From: an uncultured Verrucomicrobiota bacterium | GTDB taxonomy: Bacteria > Verrucomicrobiota > Verrucomicrobiia > Limisphaerales > CAIYYI01 | Reading direction: 5' to 3' | NCBI GenBank assembly: GCA_903930345.1 | Contig: CAIYYI010000353.1 | Span: 1 to 45,622 of the forward strand | DNA: 45,622 nucleotides | Made by a program: the position numbers and the translations under genes | Notes under the pieces: generated by a model | What the model was told of the DNA's origin: nothing | The model's database searches: none | The model's input: only the letters and a program-made list of their open reading frames with translations | Shown: positions 25,435 to 35,000 of the stretch, piece after piece | Numbering within the stretch: position 1 is the stretch's first letter | How the letters are laid out: each line of letters begins with the position of its first letter

Positions 25435-26928
25435 ATGAACGCTGAATTTGCGCCTTACCAGAACCTGCAAGCCCGGTGCCGGGAGATTGCCTGCATCACC
25501 AGCGCCACCAGTCTGCTCTCCTGGGACCAGGAAACCTACATGCCGCACCAGGCCCTCGAGTTCCGGGCCGACCAGCTCGGTTTTTTCAGCGGGTGGGCGC
25601 ATCGCCTGTTCACCAGCCCGGAGGTGGGGGATTGGATCAGCGCGTGCGAACAGCACGGTTTTGCGGCTGGCGCCGTGCCGGCCGCCAATGTGCGGGAGTG
25701 GCGGCGGCAATACGACCGCCAGACCAGGCTCCCCACCGCGCTCGTGGAGGAGTTTCAGCGCACGACCTCCCTGGCCCGCGAGGCCTGGGTGGAGGCGCGG
25801 CGCCAATCCGACTTCCCCCGGTTCCAACCGCACCTGGAAAAGATACTGGGTTTGCGGCGGCGCATGGCCGATTGCTGGGGGTATGAGGGCTCACGCTACA
25901 ACGCGCTGCTGGAGGAGTATGAGCCAGGTGCGCGGGCCGATCACCTGCGCCGGGTGTTTGCGGAGCTGCGCCCGGCCATTGTCGCCCTGCTGCCCATCGC
26001 CGCGCGGTTGAATGAGCGGACCCCGGCGGATCTCCTCGCGGGCCATTACCCGGTCGCCAGCCAGCAGGCCTTTAACCGGGAGGTGGCGGCGGCGGTCGGT
26101 TTTGATTTTGAGGCGGGCCGGGTGGACACCACCGCCCACCCTTTCTGCACCACCCTCGGGCCGCGCGATGTTCGTCTGACCACGCGCTATGATGAGGGAG
26201 ATTTCACGCAATCCCTCTACGGGGTGCTGCATGAGGCGGGCCATGGCCTGTACGAGCTGGGCCTGCCGACGGAACATTACGGCACCCCGGCGGGCAGCGC
26301 GGTCTCCCTGGGCATCCATGAGTCACAGTCGCGCCTGTGGGAGAACCATGTGGGCCGCCAGGCCGGTTTCTGGCGGCATTGGCATCCGACGGCCTGCCGG
26401 TATTTTCCGAACCTGAAGCAGTTCACGCCGGAGCAAATCGTCGCCGCCCTCAACCGGGTGGAGCCCTCCTTCATCCGCGTGGAGGCCGATCAGGTCACCT
26501 ATGACCTGCACATCATCCTGCGGTTTGAGGTGGAGCTGCTGCTGCTGGAAGGGGAGCTGCCGGTGGCCGAGGTCCCGGCTTTCTGGAATGAGCAGTTCGG
26601 GAAAATGTTCGGGCTGAAGGTGCCGGATGACGCGCATGGGTGTCTCCAGGATATCCACTGGAGCCTGGGCAGCCTGGGCTACTTCCCCACGTACACGCTG
26701 GGCAACCTGAACGCCGCCCAATTGTTTGCGGCTGCCAACCGCGCGCTGCCAACCCTGGCGGGGGAATTGGGCCGGGGACATTACGGCAGCCTGCTACAGT
26801 GGCTGAGGCTGGCCGTGCATCAACAAGGCCAATGCCTGCCGCCGGATCAGTTGATGAGGGCTGCCACGGGTGAGCCGACCCGTGACCGTTGCCATGTGGA
26901 ATATCTGCGCCGGTTGCTCGCGGGTTGA
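25435..26928 (+). CDS. M32 family metallocarboxypeptidase
   Basis: 497 residues, the usual length of thermostable carboxypeptidase Taq-type enzymes. The family signatures are all present in order: AHPF, RDVRLTTRY, the zinc motif HEAGH (H266, E267, H270), HESQSRLWEN with the third zinc ligand E296, IRVEADQVTYDLHI, and GCLQDIHWSLGSLGYFPTY near the end. It removes C-terminal residues from peptides in the cytoplasm; no signal peptide. It stands alone, convergent with the Gfo/Idh gene 13 bp away. The start ATG at 25435 has only a weak upstream purine stretch. Confidence 0.95.
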   Translation: MNAEFAPYQNLQARCREIACITSATSLLSWDQETYMPHQALEFRADQLGFFSGWAHRLFTSPEVGDWISACEQHGFAAGAVPAANVREWRRQYDRQTRLPTALVEEFQRTTSLAREAWVEARRQSDFPRFQPHLEKILGLRRRMADCWGYEGSRYNALLEEYEPGARADHLRRVFAELRPAIVALLPIAARLNERTPADLLAGHYPVASQQAFNREVAAAVGFDFEAGRVDTTAHPFCTTLGPRDVRLTTRYDEGDFTQSLYGVLHEAGHGLYELGLPTEHYGTPAGSAVSLGIHESQSRLWENHVGRQAGFWRHWHPTACRYFPNLKQFTPEQIVAALNRVEPSFIRVEADQVTYDLHIILRFEVELLLLEGELPVAEVPAFWNEQFGKMFGLKVPDDAHGCLQDIHWSLGSLGYFPTYTLGNLNAAQLFAAANRALPTLAGELGRGHYGSLLQWLRLAVHQQGQCLPPDQLMRAATGEPTRDRCHVEYLRRLLAG

Positions 26929-26941
26929 CCCGGACGGACGG

Positions 26942-27919
26942 TCACGGTTGTTTTTTGGCCAGCACGTCGGCGATCTTCACGGGTTGCCCGCCTTGGCGCT
27001 TGGATTCATCCGCCGCCTCCATGAAGGCGAAAATGGCCAGCGTTTCCTCCGGTGAAACCGGGGCCACGCCCGTTTGGAAGAATTTCATCACCTCGCGCAG
27101 CAGCGGGGCGTAATCGCCGCTGCCCTTCTGCTCCGCCACCCCTTTGGTGCCGAAGATTGTCACCTTGTGAGGCAACGGTCCGGCGCGCAGACCAACGAGG
27201 ATGCCAAGACGCCCGTCCGTCCAGGTGCCCGTGACCACATCGGTATCCGGCGTGCTCACCCGCACAACGGACTCGCAGCCGGGGCCCAGAATGGTGAAAA
27301 GGGCCTCGGTGGGGTGGATGCCATACCAAAAGAGATCGGGATGGTGCGGCTCCAGGTGGGCGGGTCCGTGGGAGATCACCGTGCGAACCTGGCCGACATT
27401 GGTTTTCTTGACCTCCTGCAGGCTGTCGTAGAAGCGGTAGGCGGAGGAGGAAAACACCGGCACTTTGTGTTCTTTGGCAAGGCGATAAATCTCCAGGGCA
27501 TCCCGCAGGCTGCCCGCCACCGGCTTGTCAATGAACAAGGGCTTGCGCGCCAGGATGACAGGCCGCGCCTGGGCCAGGTGAGGCCGGCCATCAACGCTTT
27601 CCACCATCACCACATCCACCTGCTGACACAATTCCTCGACGGTGGGCACCAGCTTCACGCCAAACTCCTCCTGAAGCTGGCGGGTGAAATCATCGATCCG
27701 CTTGGCGGAGGACTCGATATCCTGGCTGCCGCCTTTGACTGCCGCCACCACGCGCCCGCCCGGGACATGGTTCTTGTTGGTGGCAACATTCAACTGCCGG
27801 GTGAAGGCGATGACGTGGGAGGTGTCCAGGCCGATCAGGCCGACCCGGAGATCCGCCGCCCGGGCGCAGGTCACGGAAAGGGCCATGGTGCCCGCAAGGA
27901 GGAAAGGAAAAATACGCAT
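26942..27919 (-). CDS. Exported Gfo/Idh/MocA-like oxidoreductase
   Basis: About 325 residues from the ATG at 27919, which opens a Sec-type signal peptide (MRIFPFLLAGTMALSVTCARA). Mature start DLRVGLIGLDTSHVIAF is where the Rossmann G-x-G-x-x-G would be; here the spacing is altered. FIDKPVAG near the middle corresponds to the E-K-P active-site lysine region of the family. The protein therefore looks like a divergent exported dehydrogenase, perhaps holding its nucleotide tightly, or a member that has lost redox function. It is encoded downstream of the twin DUF4476-like gene on the same strand (29 bp apart from stop to start), so co-transcription is likely. Confidence 0.85.
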   Translation of the reverse strand: MRIFPFLLAGTMALSVTCARAADLRVGLIGLDTSHVIAFTRQLNVATNKNHVPGGRVVAAVKGGSQDIESSAKRIDDFTRQLQEEFGVKLVPTVEELCQQVDVVMVESVDGRPHLAQARPVILARKPLFIDKPVAGSLRDALEIYRLAKEHKVPVFSSSAYRFYDSLQEVKKTNVGQVRTVISHGPAHLEPHHPDLFWYGIHPTEALFTILGPGCESVVRVSTPDTDVVTGTWTDGRLGILVGLRAGPLPHKVTIFGTKGVAEQKGSGDYAPLLREVMKFFQTGVAPVSPEETLAIFAFMEAADESKRQGGQPVKIADVLAKKQP

Positions 27920-27948
27920 AGTGTCAAAGGTGGGGGAAGATGGTCGGG

Positions 27949-28701
27949 TCAATGCTGTCCCTGGTGCTGGCGGCGGGCTTCAATATGGCGGCGTAGGGCG
28001 TCCCGATTGTTATCAAAGGAGAAGACGTCCCCCACCAAAAAGAAACGGTCCTGGTCCAGGACATAATCGTAGGCCAGTTTGGCGGCTTCAAGGCGGGTGT
28101 TTTCAAAATCGAAGCAGGCCAGCATCTCCTTGATCTGGCGGGAGAGATAATTGCGCTGGCTTTGGGTGATCACCTGGCGAAACAGGTTGAGCCGCTGGGC
28201 ATCGAATGATTCCCGGCGGAGCGCGCGAATGAGATCGCGCTGATCGGCTTCCGACACCGGTTGCGGTCCCACCACCGGAGTGGCCACCATTGGCGACTGG
28301 CGCATCTGGGCCACCCGGTCATGGAGGCGCATCATTTTGGAGAAGGTCGCAAAGGCGTCGTAAACCTCGTAGAAATTCTCCGGATCAATCGTGCGGGGAA
28401 AAGCGGAGGTGGCGAAGTCCAGGCGGGACTGGTCATCCCCCAGGCAGCCGGCGATTTGTTTCACCTGCTGGCTGGTGAAATAACTGGCCACCACCCACTG
28501 TTGGGCCCGGCGCAGTTTTTCAGCCGGGTTGCCTGGCTGCTTGAGATCGCGCACCTTGTCCGCCAGGGACTTTTCATTCAGCGGGGTCCGTTCGGGGGAG
28601 GCTTTTTCCAAGGGCAGATCCCGCCCTTTATCTGCCGCATCCACCGTTCCGAGGGCCAGCACGCAACTGACCGTCAAAATCATCGCCAGAGGAAGTTTCA
28701 T
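27949..28701 (-). CDS. Exported protein with two DUF4476-like helical domains
   Basis: About 250 residues from the ATG at 28701 (signal peptide MKLPLAMILTVSCVLALGTVDAA); an in-frame ATG at 28728 is an alternative. Two similar halves are visible: roughly residues 60-120 (WVVASYFTSQQVKQIAGCLGDDQSRLDFA ... ENFYEVYDAF) and 172-240 (RLNLFRQVITQ ... LACFDFENTRLEAAKLAYDYVLDQDRFFLVGDVFSF). The second fits the DUF4476 pattern well, the first more loosely. These are short helical domains of unknown function in exported proteins. It precedes the Gfo/Idh gene. Function unknown. Confidence 0.8.
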   Translation of the reverse strand: MKLPLAMILTVSCVLALGTVDAADKGRDLPLEKASPERTPLNEKSLADKVRDLKQPGNPAEKLRRAQQWVVASYFTSQQVKQIAGCLGDDQSRLDFATSAFPRTIDPENFYEVYDAFATFSKMMRLHDRVAQMRQSPMVATPVVGPQPVSEADQRDLIRALRRESFDAQRLNLFRQVITQSQRNYLSRQIKEMLACFDFENTRLEAAKLAYDYVLDQDRFFLVGDVFSFDNNRDALRRHIEARRQHQGQH

Positions 28702-28797
28702 AATCAGGAATTCACACTGTTCATTCATTGGACGCCTGGGAATCCCGGGCATTCATCGGCAATAACAGGGTCATAACTGTCTGATGATACGCGCGTT

Positions 28798-28812
28798 TTG
28801 CCCGTAGGGCAA
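28798..28812. other. Small perfect hairpin in the divergent promoter region
   Basis: TTGCCC-GTA-GGGCAA, 6-bp arms, in the 209-bp gap between the DUF4476-like gene (minus) and the beta-helix giant (plus). There is no T-run, so it is not a terminator; a control site is possible. Confidence 0.25.
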
Positions 28813-28910
28813 GAACTCCGAGGGCCGCGCGGCGGCCGCCCGCCACCTGAGACACGCGTCAAGGGCACCATTTCTATCGCAAATTATCGGGAATCTGAAA
28901 TACTGTGGAT

Positions 28911-31900
28911 ATGTTTTCACGGCATGTGGCGGCAATTGGATTGGCGTTGCTCAGTGCGCTGGCGATTGGGCGGGCGGCGGAGGCTGCGTTTGGCATAGGC
29001 GGTGTGGCCACCAAATCGATCAACCAAAACCAGGCGGGCTTCTTTATCACCAACAGTCCCGGATACAGCTACGATGCCCGGCTGAACGGCACCCCGGTGC
29101 CGGTGGGCACGAATGTGGTGGTCGCCACCATGGATTACCATGAGCTCTCGGTCTGGCGAACCAACCTGGCCAGCAGCGTGACCACCAACCGGCTGATCCA
29201 GTTCATTGTCATTGATGCGGTCCGGTCAGGCACGGAGGATGGCCTTGCAAAATGGATTCCCATCCCCCCCATCCTGGCCGCCACCGGTGAGCTGGCGGGG
29301 GCCAGCCTGCAAATCATGGCGCCACCAGCGTATCCTCAGGGGTTGGAAATCCCGGTGGTTGCCTGGTTGCGAAACAGCAACGGTCTGCCGATCCGGGTCA
29401 ACGGCGAGGTGAACCTTCCAAGCCGGGACAAATTCACTGTGTTTCGGGGGGCGGGCTCGGGCTACGTTGCCCCGTTGAACACGGCAGGTCTGCTGGCTGG
29501 AAACGCGACGGTGGCCGGATTGAGCGTGCCGATGGCCATTGAGGTGGAACCGGGCACCAACTGGGTGCGTCTGGGCGGCACGCTCAGCAATGCCAATATC
29601 TGGCCGGAAAATTCGCGCATTTTCATCACCAACCAGCTCACCATCCATACCAACGCCACCCTGAGCGTGGGGAAAGGGACCGTGGTGGTGATCGGCCCCG
29701 GCCTGGACATCACCCTGGACGGCCAACTGACCTTGAATGGCACGGTGGCTGCACCCATTGTGCTGGCCCCGCTCAACCGGGAGCAACCGTGGGGCGGTTT
29801 TATCATCCAAGGCAATGCCCGGCTGACCGCCAGCGCCACGATCTTCTCCGGGGCGGGCCGGGACCAGTGCTGGTATGGGTACCACCAGGCCGACCGATGT
29901 TATACCGAAGGGCGGCCACACAGCCACCGCCCGGAGCAATCGCTCTTCCACTGTGTGAACACCCCGGTGGTCACGCTGACGGATTGTGCCGCCATCTACC
30001 TCAACGGCCAGTTTGGCCACTCCGTGAATAGTGCCCGGTTCATCATGGACCGCATGCTCATCCAGCGTTGCACAACCGGTGGTGAATATTCCACTGGCAC
30101 GATTGTCATGCGCGACTCGGTGATGGTGGAGATTCCCAGGGCATCGGTTGACTGGGTGGACGCCGACAATGATGCCTTTTACATCAACAACGGAGGCAAT
30201 GCCTTTACCAACTGCGTCATCGGCTGGACCAAGGATGACTGCATGGACAGCGGCGGGGGTGGCTCCGGCACCAATAGTTTCGTCAATTGCTGGTTTGAAA
30301 ACCCGCAACACGAGGGGGTGGCGGGCTCCGGTTCCGGCAAGTACAACTACATCAGAGGCACGGTGGCCATCCATTGCGGCCAGGGGTTCGAGTCGGGCTA
30401 CGACAAGGTGACCAACTCTGTCAACAACTCCCTCGCCACAGGCTGCATCATCGGGGTGCGCATGGCGGACAACTACTACTCCGGTTTCACTCACAATGGC
30501 TATGCCCAGTCGCTCAACTCGCTGCTGCTCTATAACCGGCGCAATGTTTGGGGCATGGAATATAACACCACCGGGTGGAGCCACATGACCTCGCAGATGG
30601 ACATCCGCAGCAACTGGCTGAGCGAGGCCGACTCCCGCTGGCCGGCCAATCCGGTCTGGAATCCCGCGACGGACGCGGAGAAACTGCTTCCATTCATGAC
30701 CATTCCTCCAGACAGCCACGTGGGCATGGCGCTGGGCGTCTGGACCAACACGCTGCCCCTGGCCCAACGGAGTGATGGCATTCCGGTCTGCCTGAGCCAT
30801 TTCACCACCAACACCGTGACGGTGGATTTTGCGGTTGAAAGCGTCGCCGGCACGCTGACCAACGGCACGCTGGTGTTTCCCGCCGGACGCGTCACGCACC
30901 GAATCAGTTTGGACGGCTTGAACGTGGGCGGCGTGGCGGAGTTAACCGTTCGCCTCAGCAATCCGACTCAGGCGGAGTTCACCGGGCTGACAAGTCTGAC
31001 CTACCGGGTGCCCCCGGTGGTCATCAGCCTGGCCGGCAGCGGCGCGCAAGCGGATCAGGGCACGCTGGCGGTAGGCGTGCCCATCACCCTCAGCGCCACC
31101 AGCAGTGTGCCGGTGAGTGTGAATTATGAATTTGTGGATGCGGCCGGCACCCTGACCAATGGTGTGCTGGTGTTTGCCCCGGGGGAGGGCACCAAGCGGG
31201 TTTACCTGCCCGGTTTGCGGGGTCATAACGTGATCAGACTCACCCTCTCGCAACCCGGTGCCGGGGAGTTGGGTGGGGCTGTGCAGACCTATTTTGTCCG
31301 TCTGGAGGGGGCTGCCCCCACCCAATTGGTGGCCACCAATTCCCTCTGGTCCTACCTGGATACCGGCACGAACGCTGGAACCGTGTGGCGGGAACCAGCC
31401 TACAACACCACCTCCTGGCTGAGTGGCCAGGCGCAGCTCGGTTTCGGGGAGAGTGATGAAACCACAAAAATCCGGCTGACCAATGGCATCAGCGGCTACA
31501 TTGTCACCCATTATTTCCGTCAGGAATTTTTCGTGGCTGATCCCCTCAGTTACACCAATCTCAAGTTCTGGATCCTGCGGGATGACGGTGCGGCAGCCTA
31601 TCTGAATGGCCGGGAGATCTACCGCTCCTCCAGCCTGCCGCCCGCTCCCACCCTCCTGACCCACACCACCCTGGCGGATTACAACAGTGCCGGGACAGCG
31701 GAAAACGCCACCGAATACCTCTCCATTTCCGCCACCAACCTGGTGGCGGGCACCAATGTGCTGGCGGTGGAGGTGCATCAGCACGATGTGGGCAGCTCGG
31801 ATGTCAGCTTCAATGGCGCCCTCACGGGCGAGGTGCGTCCGCCCCCGTTGCGCGCGTTTCTGGGCCGGTTGGACAACGGCCTGGTTTTCTATTGGGCGGA

Positions 31901-32024
31901 TCCCGGCGCCCGGCTCTACAGCGCCGATCAGCTCACGGGCCCGTGGCTGCCTGCGGTGCTCACCAATACCCCGGCGGTGATTCCTCCGGCGGAAGCCCGG
32001 AGGTTTTTCCATCTGCGCAAGTAG
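28911..32024 (+). CDS. Large exported beta-helix / Calx-beta protein
   Basis: About 1037 residues from the ATG at 28911 (a GTG six bases upstream is in frame); signal MFSRHVAAIGLALLSALAIGRAAEA. Residues 220-560 show right-handed beta-helix-like repeats (LTIHTNATLSVGKGTVVVIGPG, LTLNGTVAAPIVL, NAFTNCVIGWTKDDCMDSG). Two Calx-beta-like domains follow (VDFAVESVAGTLTNGTLVFPAG and VNYEFVDAAGTLTNGVLVFAPG). Next comes a galactose-binding-like domain (FWILRDDGAAAYLNGREIYR ... GTNVLAVEVHQ). The short ending FHLRK is the C-terminal style of many Verrucomicrobia surface proteins. It is probably a secreted adhesin-like or polysaccharide-active protein; no catalytic residues are evident. It is convergent with the SNF2 helicase gene, 8 bp away. 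Confidence 0.85.
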   Translation: MFSRHVAAIGLALLSALAIGRAAEAAFGIGGVATKSINQNQAGFFITNSPGYSYDARLNGTPVPVGTNVVVATMDYHELSVWRTNLASSVTTNRLIQFIVIDAVRSGTEDGLAKWIPIPPILAATGELAGASLQIMAPPAYPQGLEIPVVAWLRNSNGLPIRVNGEVNLPSRDKFTVFRGAGSGYVAPLNTAGLLAGNATVAGLSVPMAIEVEPGTNWVRLGGTLSNANIWPENSRIFITNQLTIHTNATLSVGKGTVVVIGPGLDITLDGQLTLNGTVAAPIVLAPLNREQPWGGFIIQGNARLTASATIFSGAGRDQCWYGYHQADRCYTEGRPHSHRPEQSLFHCVNTPVVTLTDCAAIYLNGQFGHSVNSARFIMDRMLIQRCTTGGEYSTGTIVMRDSVMVEIPRASVDWVDADNDAFYINNGGNAFTNCVIGWTKDDCMDSGGGGSGTNSFVNCWFENPQHEGVAGSGSGKYNYIRGTVAIHCGQGFESGYDKVTNSVNNSLATGCIIGVRMADNYYSGFTHNGYAQSLNSLLLYNRRNVWGMEYNTTGWSHMTSQMDIRSNWLSEADSRWPANPVWNPATDAEKLLPFMTIPPDSHVGMALGVWTNTLPLAQRSDGIPVCLSHFTTNTVTVDFAVESVAGTLTNGTLVFPAGRVTHRISLDGLNVGGVAELTVRLSNPTQAEFTGLTSLTYRVPPVVISLAGSGAQADQGTLAVGVPITLSATSSVPVSVNYEFVDAAGTLTNGVLVFAPGEGTKRVYLPGLRGHNVIRLTLSQPGAGELGGAVQTYFVRLEGAAPTQLVATNSLWSYLDTGTNAGTVWREPAYNTTSWLSGQAQLGFGESDETTKIRLTNGISGYIVTHYFRQEFFVADPLSYTNLKFWILRDDGAAAYLNGREIYRSSSLPPAPTLLTHTTLADYNSAGTAENATEYLSISATNLVAGTNVLAVEVHQHDVGSSDVSFNGALTGEVRPPPLRAFLGRLDNGLVFYWADPGARLYSADQLTGPWLPAVLTNTPAVIPPAEARRFFHLRK

Positions 32025-32032
32025 GCTCGGGT

Positions 32033-35000
32033 TCAGGAGATCAGGTCGGTGATCTCGTCCCACGTCAGCAGGTTGCTCAGCGCCTCCTCATCTCCGAGGG
32101 CACCCTTGAGCAGCTCGCGCTTGCGCTGCTGGAGGGATAGGATCTTCTCCTCCACCGTGCCCCGGGTGATCAGCTTGTAACTGGTGACCACGCGCCGCTG
32201 CCCGATGCGGTGGGCGCGGTCCGTGGCCTGATCCTCCACGGCGGGATTCCACCACGGATCAAGGTGGATGACCGTGTCCGCGCCGGTGAGGTTCAGACCC
32301 ACGCCGCCGGCTTTGAGGCTGAGCAGGAAAACCGGGATGGTGGCGGTTTTCTGGAAACGTTCCACCACCTCGGCACGGTTGGTGGTGGAGCCATCCAGGT
32401 AGCAGTACTCGATCTCCTCCGCCTTCAGGTGCTCCTGAATGAGCGCCAGCAGGGTGGTGAACTGGCTGAACACCAGCACCCGGTGGCCGCCATCGATCGC
32501 CTCCTCCAGCAATTCCCCGAACAACTCCAGTTTGCCGGACATGGCCGCGACCGGTTCACCCTCCAGCTTGAGCAGCCGCAGGTCGCAGCAGATCTGCCGC
32601 AGGCGCAGCAGGGTGGTGAAGACCAGCATGCGGCTTTTGGCGAGCCCCTGCGCGCCCACTGCCTCGGTGATCTCCTTGCGGCCGGCCTCCAGCACCTGGC
32701 GGTACAGCTCCGTTTGCGCATCGTTCAAATCGCAAAAGCTCACCTGCTCGATTTTTTCGGGCAGATCGCGCACCACGTCGCGCTTCAATCGCCGCAGGAG
32801 GAAGGGGCGGATGCGGCGGGCCAGGCGGGTGCGGGTGGCGGCATCCTTCTCCCGGGTGATCGGCAGTTCGTAGCGTTCCCGGAAATCCCGGGCGTCCCCC
32901 AGATAGCCGGGGAGCAGGAAGTCGAAGATGGACCACAAATCCAGGACGGAGTTCTCCATGGGCGTGCCGGTGAGCACAAAGCGGCAGCGGGAGCGGATGG
33001 TCTTCACCGCCTGGGCATTCTGGGTGGCCCGGTTCTTGATGTGCTGGGCCTCATCCAGCACGGCCACCTCGAATTCGCATTCCCGGTACAGCTCGGCATC
33101 GCGCCGGATCAGGGCGTAGCTGGTGATGATGATGTCATGCCGGGGGATTTCAGCAAAATGAGCCGACCGACCGGGTCCGTGCAACGGGAGCACCTTCAGG
33201 CCCGGGGTGAAACGCTGGGCCTCGGCCACCCAATTGAAGACCAGCGAGGTGGGGCAGACGATGAGAAACGGACGCCGTCCCTCCGCCGCCAGGCTGCTGA
33301 GGAAAGCGAGGGCTTGCACGGTTTTGCCCAGGCCCATCTCATCGGCCAGAATGCCTCCCGACCCGTTCCGGTACAGGAAATTCATCCAGGCCACGCCGGT
33401 CTTCTGGTAGGGTCGCAACTGGGCTTCGAGTGGTCCAAGGGGGGGGCATTGCGGGGCCTGATCCCCGGTGCCGCCGAAGCGTTGCTGCCAGGCGGCGGGC
33501 GCCTGCAACTGCCAGCCTGTCTGTTCGCGCACCGTGGCGGTCAGAAAGCCGGCCTGGAGATTGGCCAGGCGGTACCGGCCATCCTGCTGGCGCGGGGCGC
33601 AATCCACCAGCACCTGCTGCAGCTCTTCCACCGCGCCGGTGTCGATCAGCGCGAATTTGCCGTTGGCCAGGCGGCGGTGGCTCTGCCCGGCCAGCAGGAG
33701 CCGCTGGATATCGGCGGCGGAAAAACGCTCGCCGGAGGAGGAGCGGTAATCCACCTGCAACTCGAACCAATTCTCCCCGGAGGGGGTGATCTGAAGGGCG
33801 GGCTCCACCCGCTCCACGCTGCGGTCCACGGTCTGGTTCAGCCGTTCCTCCAGCGTGACCTCCCATTGCTGGCACCAGCGGGGGTAATCCCGCGCGAAAA
33901 AGCCCAGCACCGCGCTCTGGTTGGACAATTGCCAGCGGCCCTGGCCATCCGGCGGGGAAAAGCCGGCCTGTCGCAGACGCTGCTGCGCGGTTTGCTCCGC
34001 CCCCGGATCCCGCGTGGAGTAACGGCGGGGATTCCCCGGGTCCGGCAGCCAGTGGGCCTCGTTCTGGCTGGTCACCCCGAGGGTCATGATGCGCGGGCCG
34101 TAAGCGCATTGCAGAACCGCGGTCAGTTGGGAGAGCCCGCCCGCCAGGGCCAGCAGGAAACGCGGGGGCTGCGGGGAGAGCTGAAAGTCCTCCAGCTTGA
34201 AATTCGCGGACAAGGTGCCGCTGGCCAGCAGGCTGGAAAACTCCTGGCCCAGGAAGAACGGCACTTCTGCCCGGGATAGACGCACCGGACCGGCCAGCAC
34301 GCCTTGACAACGGCCCGCCAGACCGAGGGGTTTAAAATCGCCCCCGGCAAACACCCAGGGCCGGGCCCCGGATAGCACCGTGTGGCCCCCGGCACCGGCC
34401 GCCAGGGCCAGGCGGATTTCCCCGTTGGCTTCCAACGTGGCACACAGCGGCGGGGTCCACGGCTGCGCCCCGACCTCCACCGAGGCCCCCTTGCCCAACG
34501 TCACCCGTTCGTGACCGGCCAGCTTGCCCAACAGGTCGGCAAAGGCGTCGGTCTTGAGCTGGATGACACTCGGGGTTTCGCCGGCCAGCTCCTCCAGGTG
34601 GGCCAGGAGCCGCTCATCGGGGGTGCTCAGGGAATAGGGGGGGCTCTTATCCACGCTGCCCAGCGGCATGCGCCCCCGGCTGGTTTCCCCCTCGATGCAG
34701 ACCATGATCACCCCGCGGCTCAGGGCCTGGGGCAGATTGGGCGGCAGGATCACGTGCAGACGGCAGGGCTGGCCGGTGGTGCCATCCTCCGCCCGGCGCA
34801 GCACCCGCAGGGAGGTTTTGCGCACCGCCGGTGCGGGCGGGGGCCTGGTGGCCAGGCCTGGGGGAGTCGGCATTGCCGGGCGGACTGTGCCGGCCTCCAA
34901 CTGCTGACGGCGCAGGTGGTGCAAACCGACCCCGACCGAATGGGCGCAGATGGTGCCCCATTGGCGGGAATCCCGGCAGCCGCACATGTTCTCAATGTCG

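Noticed and set aside
32210-34279. 689-codon open frame antisense to the SNF2 gene
   Set aside because: Helicase motifs on the minus strand are decisive; the antisense sequence is biased and featureless.
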